Source of the DNA: Pyrinomonadaceae bacterium
GTDB taxonomy: Bacteria; Acidobacteriota; Blastocatellia; Pyrinomonadales; Pyrinomonadaceae
NCBI GenBank assembly: GCA_022843305.1
Contig: JALHNX010000036.1
Location: 1-35,199, forward strand
DNA: 35,199 bases
Reading direction: 5' to 3'
Notes under the pieces: generated by a model
Database searches by the model: none
Seen by the model: the letters and a program-made list of their open reading frames with translations, nothing else
Told to the model about the DNA's origin: nothing
Made by a program: the position numbers and the translations under genes
Shown: piece by piece, positions 28,089 through 35,199 of the stretch
How positions within the stretch are numbered: the stretch's first letter is position 1
Layout: each line of letters starts with the position of its first letter

Positions 28089-30644
28089 ATGGCAAACCAA
28101 GTATCTGTGGACGCGATTACTATCCGCACTTATAACGGAAATCGAACGCCCGCTTTTGTCGGCGCGTTACCGTCGCGCTCGTTCACCGATTTAAGTGGAC
28201 AATTTATCGGCGGCGGCAATGCCCGGACGGTTGACAAAGACTGGTTCGTTAAAACGGTCGTCAGGGAAACAAGCGACGGCGTTTACACATCCGACCCGTT
28301 CACCGGCGCGGACGCGCTTTCGGCAACGCGTTGGAGCGGCGTAGATCAGGGCGTAACGTGGAATTTCTATCTTCTCGATTCGCGGCTCAACATCATCAAG
28401 ACGCTTTACCAGAACATCGTCATCAGCGATTATCTGACGACGACGAGCATCGAGGATGCGGAAATGCTCTCGCGGGCGCGATACTTTCCGCGCACGACAT
28501 CCTACGTCAACCACGATGAATTGCAGGTTTTCGCCAATGGTCTGGACTTAGCACCCGACGCGACAACCTTAGTCAAAGGTAAAGGGCTTCATTCCCGCAC
28601 GGGAACAAACACTTTCGTCAGCGACAACGACACACGGGTTGCGGATGATTTGAGCAAACACGGCGACTCTTTAGCAACCGCCGTTTCCAATATCGCAATT
28701 TTGGGCAATCCTGAAAGACGGTTGGCGATCAATTCCATTGACCGGATCACCGCCGATCTGGTCGTGCCGTCAAATATCAAGCTCGACCCGCAGAACGGCG
28801 GAATGATTCAAATTGCGCCCGGTGTCGAATTAACCGTCGAGTTAATGAACGATGCCGGAAACACGCAGGTCTTCGATCTCGAAGACAACACCGCGACGGT
28901 GAAATTTGCGAACGGCGCAGTTCCGCACCTCAACACGGCGTGGATTGCGGGCGCGGCGAACGATGCGGATATTACGCAGGCACTCGACAACCTCATCGCA
29001 TCGGCGACACTTTTCGGCGGCGGTATCTGCAAGATACTGATTCCGCAACTTGCACCATACACCAGAGGCGGACACGTCTTAGGCAACGGCACGACGATTG
29101 TAGGCAAAGGCAACTATCCGACGGCGGCGGTCGGCTTCGGCACGACTTTGAGGATGAAAGCCGACTCGACCGAAGAATTTATGTTCAAGGTCGGCGAAGC
29201 GAAGCAGTCCGGCAGATTCAGGAACATCATCCTCTCGGCGAACGGCGTGGACGCGGACGGCGTTCTATTTGAAGGCACGGGCGGAAGCGGCACGACTGCC
29301 GCCGATTTCGAGTTTAACAAAGTAACGCTCGCCGGTTTTCGCATCGGCATCAAACATAATTCTCTCGGTTCGAGCTGGCAATTAGCACAGGTCAGTTTCA
29401 AGCAGTGCATCTTTCAGGGATGCGCGATCAGTGTGCAGTCGAATTCGGTAAATAGCCTGATGACATTCGACACCACCTGCGGGTTTTCCATTCCGCTTAA
29501 CGGCATCGGTCTGAATATTATATCGAGCGGCATTATTAAATTAAACGGGTGCGAGTTCGGCGGCGGCGGCTATTCGTCGAAAGTGATGGTTATTTCAGGT
29601 TCGCACGGCGGAATTACGTTCGATGCGTGTCAGTCGGAAAACTGCGGCACGATTTTTCAGAACGATGCTTCGGACGAATCGGGTATCGTCAATATCGTCG
29701 GCGGTTCGATTATGCAGGGCAAATGCCAGATCAACCAGTCAATGACGGTCAATATCCGCGATTCGGTGATAATGAGCCATTATTTGCAGGGCGCACCGTC
29801 GGGCGGGTATGCTCACGTTGAAAACTGCTTTATCCGCGAAGTCGCCGAAGATGGTGTCGGCGGAACAATCGCCGTCGTTCCGGCGGTTCTCTCGACAATG
29901 ACGGGCGGAATGATCGTCGCAACGGAAAACCTCTCAACACTCGGCAAACACATCACCCGCCTGCCGCAGAAATTCGCCAATAAGATTGACGGCGCGGCTT
30001 CGACACCGCAAGTTTTTATCGGCAATTATTCGACTATCGCCGAAAACAAAGTCCAGTTGTGGATCGGGCAGATGGACGCGAACGAACAGCCGCTCAACGG
30101 TTACGGCATCAAGCGCAATTCTTCGACCGGGTATCTCGATTTTCTCGGCAGTCAGGCGGGATTTACGGCTTTTAACTTCAACGGCGCGATTTTTACGGTT
30201 GACGATGCTTATGATGCGACGACGTGGAACGGCAATCTTTCCGTTCCGGTCAAAAACGCCGTCCGCGACCAGATCGAAACTATTCTCGCATCCATCGCGG
30301 CAATTCTGGACGGCGCGGATTTTACGGGCGCGATCACCGCCCCGTCAATCGCCGTCGGTTCGGGCGGAACGGCAATCACGAAAGTCGTCAAAGGCACGGT
30401 CAACATCAACTTTGCCGATCTTGCCGCCGATACGGTGGCGACCGAAACCGTCACGCTGACGGGCGCGGCGGTCGGCGATACCGTCATCCTGAATCCGCCT
30501 GCCGCCGGACTGACTGCCGGACTGCTGATATTGCAGGCGTTCGTTTCCGCTGCTAATACCGTGAGCATCGTCGTTCTAAATCATTCAGGCGGAAATATAA
30601 ACGAGGGCGCGGCAGATTGGAATTACGTCTTAATTCGTTCTTGA
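28089..30644 (+). CDS. Tailspike-like protein, probable beta-helix
   Basis: The 851-residue protein has an N-terminal virion-binding-like region (1-140). Its central region (about 270-600) has the short strand-turn repeats of a right-handed parallel beta-helix, with segments such as GNGTTIVGKGNYPTAAVGFG, FRNIILSANGVDADGVLFEG and IVNIVGGSIMQGK. Pectate-lyase-like spikes of this kind bind or cut host surface polysaccharides. A C-terminal region (about 670-851) rich in alanine, glycine and threonine probably trimerises. Catalytic residues are not clear, so enzymatic activity is uncertain. The Shine-Dalgarno signal is weak. Confidence 0.75.
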   Translation: MANQVSVDAITIRTYNGNRTPAFVGALPSRSFTDLSGQFIGGGNARTVDKDWFVKTVVRETSDGVYTSDPFTGADALSATRWSGVDQGVTWNFYLLDSRLNIIKTLYQNIVISDYLTTTSIEDAEMLSRARYFPRTTSYVNHDELQVFANGLDLAPDATTLVKGKGLHSRTGTNTFVSDNDTRVADDLSKHGDSLATAVSNIAILGNPERRLAINSIDRITADLVVPSNIKLDPQNGGMIQIAPGVELTVELMNDAGNTQVFDLEDNTATVKFANGAVPHLNTAWIAGAANDADITQALDNLIASATLFGGGICKILIPQLAPYTRGGHVLGNGTTIVGKGNYPTAAVGFGTTLRMKADSTEEFMFKVGEAKQSGRFRNIILSANGVDADGVLFEGTGGSGTTAADFEFNKVTLAGFRIGIKHNSLGSSWQLAQVSFKQCIFQGCAISVQSNSVNSLMTFDTTCGFSIPLNGIGLNIISSGIIKLNGCEFGGGGYSSKVMVISGSHGGITFDACQSENCGTIFQNDASDESGIVNIVGGSIMQGKCQINQSMTVNIRDSVIMSHYLQGAPSGGYAHVENCFIREVAEDGVGGTIAVVPAVLSTMTGGMIVATENLSTLGKHITRLPQKFANKIDGAASTPQVFIGNYSTIAENKVQLWIGQMDANEQPLNGYGIKRNSSTGYLDFLGSQAGFTAFNFNGAIFTVDDAYDATTWNGNLSVPVKNAVRDQIETILASIAAILDGADFTGAITAPSIAVGSGGTAITKVVKGTVNINFADLAADTVATETVTLTGAAVGDTVILNPPAAGLTAGLLILQAFVSAANTVSIVVLNHSGGNINEGAADWNYVLIRS

Positions 30645-30653
30645 GGATAATTT

Positions 30654-31985
30654 ATGTTCGAGCATTACTGGCAACAGCAACAGCGCAAAAAACTATTCGG
30701 GCTTTTGGATGAATCTCTGCCCGTCAACGAGGCGGGAATGCTTAACGACCCCGAAACGAGCGCGTTCCCCGTCGCGGATGAGCCGCAGCCGCTTCGCACG
30801 GAAGGCTTTCAGAAATTTCTCCAGACTCAGGAAACGCCCGTGCCTCAGACACCGATGCCCGCACCGCAACAACCTGTGCCGCCGACACCCGACCCGGCAC
30901 AGGTTGCTTTTCCCGTCGCGCCCGAACCGACTCAGCCCGTCCAGCCCGTTCAACCGGCAACTCCTTACCCTGTATCGCAGGCGGATATGACGCAGGAACG
31001 CATCAACGCCATCGGCAACAAAGATTATTCGATTAAGAAAAATCAGCCGCTTTTGAACGCTCAGGGCGAAGTCGTCGGCACTTACGACCAACGCGGCAAA
31101 GACCGTGATAAGAAGTGGTCAACTCTCGAAAAAATAGGAAACGCCGCACAGGGATTTCTGATGGGTCTGGCAAAAGGCGGACTCGGCGGCGGCATCGCGG
31201 AAGGCGTGAGAGGCGCGACGAATAGAAATTACAACGAAAAACTCGATGACCGCCGCGAATTACAGACGCTTTACCCGCGTCTGGCACAGGAACAGCAGGC
31301 GGAAACCTACGGGCGGCAGAGAGAGTTGCAGAACGCGAACATTGCGCTGGCACAGCAGAAACCCGCCATCGAGAGCCGCAAACTGTCGCAGAAGGACACT
31401 CAAATAGCGATGCGGCAATCGCAACAGGAATTTCAGAAAGCGAACGCCGAACAAAAAACCGCTCTTTCGACGATTATGAAACGCGGCTACTACCGCGAAG
31501 GCGTGAACGCCGAAGAAGATGCGAGATTGGCGGCACTGGACATCGTTCTGCCCGATTTCGATTCACGCAAGCGCGATGTCCGCGAACAGGCGGGCAAGTT
31601 CTACCAGCGCAATCCCGACACGAATCAATGGGAAGAAACCAATATGCCGACGGACGAGTCGGAAGTGCCGATAGATTTCGTGATCGGCGGCAAGCAGATG
31701 AAACTGCGACCGCGTGACATTGCGAACATCGAGGCGAGCAAAGAGCGTCAGACTTCTGCTCAGACGTTCACGGCGGAAGAAAACGAGAAGAAACGCGCAT
31801 TCGAGCTTCAGAAACAGAAGATCGGCAACGATATGCGATTAACGCTCGAAACCCTTAAAAACATCAATACCTCGATGCAGAAGGAAACCGACGCGACACG
31901 GCGGCAGATTTTACAGCAACAGCAGATCGAAGCGCAGAAAGAATATATCCGCTTACGTGCCGAAGCTAAGCAAATGGAGCAGTAA
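30654..31985 (+). CDS. Proline/glutamine-rich putative ejection protein
   Basis: The 443-residue protein has a GAGGA site. Residues about 40-115 are rich in proline and glutamine (VPQTPMPAPQQPVPPTPDPA). A short glycine-rich hydrophobic helix follows (AAQGFLMGLAKGGLGGGIAE, about 164-183). The rest is a long charged coiled coil with a Gln-rich end. A disordered linker, membrane-active helix and coil are a plausible layout for an internal virion protein that leaves the capsid with the DNA. Its stop overlaps the next start in TAATG. No recognised family. Confidence 0.55.
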   Translation: MFEHYWQQQQRKKLFGLLDESLPVNEAGMLNDPETSAFPVADEPQPLRTEGFQKFLQTQETPVPQTPMPAPQQPVPPTPDPAQVAFPVAPEPTQPVQPVQPATPYPVSQADMTQERINAIGNKDYSIKKNQPLLNAQGEVVGTYDQRGKDRDKKWSTLEKIGNAAQGFLMGLAKGGLGGGIAEGVRGATNRNYNEKLDDRRELQTLYPRLAQEQQAETYGRQRELQNANIALAQQKPAIESRKLSQKDTQIAMRQSQQEFQKANAEQKTALSTIMKRGYYREGVNAEEDARLAALDIVLPDFDSRKRDVREQAGKFYQRNPDTNQWEETNMPTDESEVPIDFVIGGKQMKLRPRDIANIEASKERQTSAQTFTAEENEKKRAFELQKQKIGNDMRLTLETLKNINTSMQKETDATRRQILQQQQIEAQKEYIRLRAEAKQMEQ

Positions 31986-34900
31986 TGGACGGAAACATTG
32001 ATTTCGATGAATTAGACAAGGAAGCCGCATCTTTGGGCATCAAACTGCCGAAACTTCCGCCTAAACCGAAACCCGCACCCTCGCAGAATCCGTTCGAGCG
32101 ACCCGCACAGGTTCTCGGAGTTGACCCTGTTGATCTGGCAACCATCGTCAGTTTTGAAACACGCGGCACGTTCGACCCGGAAATTGTCGGCGGCGAAGGC
32201 AATCGTTATCGCGGTGCGATTCAGTTCGGTATTCCCGAACAAAAACTCTATTACAAACCCGGACAAACTCTGGAAGAACAACTCAACGACGGTGTGGTGC
32301 GGTATTTTCAAGACCGTTTCAAGAAAGCCGGAAAGCAAACCAAAGGCGCAAGCCTTGAGGATTTATACACGACCGTCATCGCGGGCAATCCGAATGCCAA
32401 CCGCAATGCGCGGGATTCTTTCGGCACATCGGCTTTAAGCGGTGTCGAAAAGATGCGGAAAGAACATCGTCAGCGCGTTATTGACCGATTCTTCGGCGGT
32501 AAATTGCCGAAAGGCGTGGACTTTGACGAACTCGACAAAGAGTTTGCCGCATTGACGGGACAAACCGATTTCGATGCGCTCGACAAGGAATTTGCATCGC
32601 TCGGCGGACAGATTCCCGCTCAACCCGTTGACCCTTCAAACCTCAACAACATCCCGCAGGACATATTCGAGGCGAACAAACAGGCTTTAAGTCAGCCGAA
32701 CGTGCCGAACGCGATCACGCCGACGGTTGAAGCGATTCCGCCGGCAATCAAAACCGTGCCGACATTTACGCCGAATCCCGTTCCGCAACCGCAAATCGAA
32801 ACTTTGAGCAGTTCGCCCGTGATTGAAGGCATTGACCCGACACTTCCCGTAACCGCCGACAACGCTTTTGCGTTCGGCAATCCGGTTGATGAACGCGTCG
32901 CCGTCGAAGGGCAGTTCAAAACCTTTTTACAGGCGAAAGGCAAACAAACGCCGACTCAGGCAGATGTCGCGGAGTTCAACGAAATCCAAAAGCTGACGGC
33001 GGACGCGGCGAATAAAGAGAACGCCGAAGCGATGCGCCAATCGGCACAGATACAAGCACCAACTGTTCGGGAAAACCGAACGGTTCGAGAGCGGACGGCG
33101 GAACAGACTGAGCAGAAACCGCCCGAACAGTTCAGCGAAATCGTTCGCAAAAACGTGCCTTACACCGGCGCGAAAAACAAATTCGACCAGAAACGATGGG
33201 CGGAAAAGGAAACCGAGCGTTTAATTCTGGAAGCGGTTGACGGCGCGACCGGCGTTGATGTCGAGGAAGCCCGCAAACAATTTACGCCCGACACCGACAT
33301 CGGCGAGGGCGAGTGGAGAGATAAGGTCAATTTCTCGATCAAAACCGATTTTTTGAACGAGGTTGCCGCACAGCGTGATTTACGGCGGCGGCGCGAATTT
33401 GCCGACATTCAGCGTCCCGACCTTGTTAATCAGTATCTGAAAGATGCCGACCCGAACCTGACGGAAGAAGAAAGGCAATTCGATGCCGAAGTTCGTGCAA
33501 GGCGCGACTTGGGCGAACTTTCGCCCGAAAAAGCGTGGGAACTGATGAACAACAACCGTTCGGAAGTTTTGCGGTCGCAAAAAGAAGAACGCGACGAAAT
33601 TCGCGCCGAGTTAATTAAAATCCGCGATGCCAACAATGCTTTATACGTCGGACAGGCAACCGTCACAGAACCGACCGAAGCGGAAATAGACAAAGAGCAA
33701 AGACTCAGAAACCTTACTAAATTAACGAGTGCCGAAATGCGCGAAGCGTCAGGTGTCGGGCAGAACGTCGGAAGTTTGGGCGCGGGATTTCTCGGCGGCA
33801 CGGGTAGAAGTCAATCCGCTTTGGCGGGTATCGCCCGACCGTTCGCGTCAATCGGCATCCTGCCCGAAGATTGGTATGCGACATTATCGAAACAAGGCTC
33901 GAAACAACAGTTAGCCGAAGCCGAAAACGCGAAAACAAAAACCGGCGTTCTTTCAACCACGTTAAGAATCGCGGGCGGGCTGACGGCAGACGTTCCGCGT
34001 CTGATCGGATTGTCAAGACTTCCCGGCGGCGCGGTCGTCGGATTCGGTTTAGACTCAGGCTTGCAGTCGGCAGGGCGCGGCGAAACGCCGGGACAAATCG
34101 CTAAAGAATCCGTTAAAGGCGCGGCGATGGGCGCATTATTCGTCGGCGGCTCGAAATTACAGCAGATCGTTAAAAATAAATCTTTCTTGTCTATGCTTCC
34201 GACCGCCGAAAAAGAAGCACTTTTAGCCGGACAGAAACTAGCACCGACAGGGCAGAATCTCGGCGTGTTCTTAGCGTCCAGAGTTTTAGGCGAAGGAACG
34301 CGCATCGGCACGGTCGGCGGCGGCACATACGGCATCGAGCGCGTCACGGGCGCGACTCCCGAAGAAGCACTTCACGCGGCGATCACCAATGTTCTGACGG
34401 ATATGGTGATGAGTCACGCGGGAAAGATCGGCGACTATAAAAAGATTGCCGGAAAGGTTTTCCGTATTTGGAAGGACGGCAAAAAAAGCGATGTGATCGT
34501 TGACGAAACGGGCGCGGTCAAACTGCTGAAAGGCGAAGTTCGCCCCGATTACGTTGACGGCGAGATCGTTATTGACGCGCAGAACTATGCGCGGTCGGAA
34601 GGCGCGAAAAACATCACGCCGCGAAAACTGCTCAAAGGCGCGGAACGTGAAACGCCGGTCGAAACAAAAGTCGAAACATCGCCCGAATCCGTTTCGCCGA
34701 CCAAAACACAACCATCCAACAAAGTCCGCGACGGGGAATCAATCGTCAAAAAACTTGACGAAGCGGACGTTTCGGCGACATTCAAAGCCCTGACCGCGAA
34801 AGGTTATTCGCCGAAAGAAGCGGGCGAAATGATCGAGGCTGAACTTGCGAACCGCAAAGCCCAAAACACGCCCGAAGCTGTCGAAAAAGCACCCGACATC

Positions 34901-35199
34901 AAACCGAATGAAACAAAACAGGAGATCGCTGAACAAAAACAGACACCTATGGAAGTCGCTCCAAAGGTATCTGAATCAGAAGTTAAAGCACCTGAAACGA
35001 AAGTAAAAACGGCGGAAAAACCGATTTCAGACGAATTGAACAAAACCGCCTTTGAATCGGCGCAGAAGAATCCGTTAAAGATCGTCAAACACGATAAAAT
35101 TGACATCGGCACACACGTTCAGGGAGCAACTACATTAGGCAAGGTTGTTGACATCAAACAAGACCGCGACGGCACGACGCTTTATAAAATCCGCAGTTT
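31985..35199 (+). CDS. Giant virion protein with N-terminal lytic transglycosylase domain (partial, runs off window)
   Basis: The frame from ATG 31985 stays open for at least 1,071 codons to the window end. Residues about 45-165 resemble a lytic transglycosylase domain: LATIVSFETRGTFDP with probable catalytic E58, followed by YRGAIQFG (75-82). It would cleave peptidoglycan during DNA entry. The motif DFDELDKE occurs at residues 6-13 and 179-186, and DFDALDKE at 195-202. Glycine-rich hydrophobic stretches near residues 590-720 may contact membranes, and an acidic, lysine-rich tail follows. Size, domain order and position resemble T7 gp16-type internal virion proteins. The right end, and any additional enzymatic domain, lie outside the window. 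Confidence 0.78.
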   Translation, partial: MDGNIDFDELDKEAASLGIKLPKLPPKPKPAPSQNPFERPAQVLGVDPVDLATIVSFETRGTFDPEIVGGEGNRYRGAIQFGIPEQKLYYKPGQTLEEQLNDGVVRYFQDRFKKAGKQTKGASLEDLYTTVIAGNPNANRNARDSFGTSALSGVEKMRKEHRQRVIDRFFGGKLPKGVDFDELDKEFAALTGQTDFDALDKEFASLGGQIPAQPVDPSNLNNIPQDIFEANKQALSQPNVPNAITPTVEAIPPAIKTVPTFTPNPVPQPQIETLSSSPVIEGIDPTLPVTADNAFAFGNPVDERVAVEGQFKTFLQAKGKQTPTQADVAEFNEIQKLTADAANKENAEAMRQSAQIQAPTVRENRTVRERTAEQTEQKPPEQFSEIVRKNVPYTGAKNKFDQKRWAEKETERLILEAVDGATGVDVEEARKQFTPDTDIGEGEWRDKVNFSIKTDFLNEVAAQRDLRRRREFADIQRPDLVNQYLKDADPNLTEEERQFDAEVRARRDLGELSPEKAWELMNNNRSEVLRSQKEERDEIRAELIKIRDANNALYVGQATVTEPTEAEIDKEQRLRNLTKLTSAEMREASGVGQNVGSLGAGFLGGTGRSQSALAGIARPFASIGILPEDWYATLSKQGSKQQLAEAENAKTKTGVLSTTLRIAGGLTADVPRLIGLSRLPGGAVVGFGLDSGLQSAGRGETPGQIAKESVKGAAMGALFVGGSKLQQIVKNKSFLSMLPTAEKEALLAGQKLAPTGQNLGVFLASRVLGEGTRIGTVGGGTYGIERVTGATPEEALHAAITNVLTDMVMSHAGKIGDYKKIAGKVFRIWKDGKKSDVIVDETGAVKLLKGEVRPDYVDGEIVIDAQNYARSEGAKNITPRKLLKGAERETPVETKVETSPESVSPTKTQPSNKVRDGESIVKKLDEADVSATFKALTAKGYSPKEAGEMIEAELANRKAQNTPEAVEKAPDIKPNETKQEIAEQKQTPMEVAPKVSESEVKAPETKVKTAEKPISDELNKTAFESAQKNPLKIVKHDKIDIGTHVQGATTLGKVVDIKQDRDGTTLYKIRS

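Noticed and set aside
28191-28514. Minus-strand frame opposite the tailspike N-terminus, and similar frames throughout 9-35 kb
   Set aside because: Arginine- and alanine-rich antisense shadows of GC-biased genes without start signals or spacing.
30654-35199. Tape-measure protein in the long helical genes at the right end
   Set aside because: No neighbouring sheath, tube or chaperone genes; the transglycosylase domain and position after the tailspike fit ejection proteins better.

Overview
The window is mostly the virion-structure module of a tailed bacteriophage or prophage. Everything from about 4.7 kb to the right edge is on the + strand in the order small membrane proteins, small and large terminase, portal, scaffold-like protein, major capsid protein, decoration-like protein, adaptor-like proteins, tail hub, Hint-domain tail protein, tail fibre, tailspike, and ejection-type proteins. 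There is no tape-measure, sheath or major tail-tube gene. A large virion protein with an N-terminal lytic transglycosylase domain closes the window. This points to a short-tailed, podovirus-like particle. The host cannot be named; ribosome binding sites such as AAGGAGA show only that it is bacterial. Stop codons include TAA, TAG and TGA, so nothing suggests recoding.

Layout. (1) Bases 1-4700 are an AT-richer accessory region: a truncated SWIM-finger DDE transposase (-), a small Cro/C1-type regulator (-) with a 16-bp inverted-repeat operator on its own promoter, and a 904-residue fused nuclease-methyltransferase-specificity protein (+). A textbook terminator, a three-copy direct repeat, an unknown ORF and a structured non-coding stretch follow. 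(2) 4702-7022 is a run of nine small overlapping genes, five of them with clear membrane segments; three are under 60 codons. (3) 7026-12675 carries packaging and portal genes. (4) 12863-13440 holds an AT-rich insert-like gene followed by a tandem-hairpin element. (5) 13441-22644 holds the scaffold-like gene, capsid, decoration, connector and hub genes. (6) 22641-25466 holds a tail protein ending in a degenerate Hint domain, three small genes, a tRNA-Trp(CCA) and a second copy of the tandem-hairpin element. (7) 25467-35199 holds candidate ejection proteins, small structural proteins, fibre, tailspike and the large transglycosylase protein, which runs off the window.

Most neighbouring genes overlap by a few bases (ATGA or TAATG junctions), so the late region looks like one translationally coupled operon. 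It is interrupted by only a few RNA punctuation marks: near 13.35 kb, near 16.03 kb after the capsid gene, and near 25.4 kb. The most unusual item is a recurring RNA/DNA motif. Two separate intergenic regions (13321-13400 and 25376-25449) each carry two hairpins. All four have a 7-bp inner stem whose sequence varies with compensating changes, while the apex AA-TTAGA-TT is invariant. The second hairpin in each pair ends in a T-run. I know of no named motif that matches it. Also notable are a likely non-AUG (ATC/ATT) start behind a perfect AGGAGG, the Hint domain lacking key residues, a zinc-ribbon insertion in the portal, and a tRNA that begins on the base after a stop codon.
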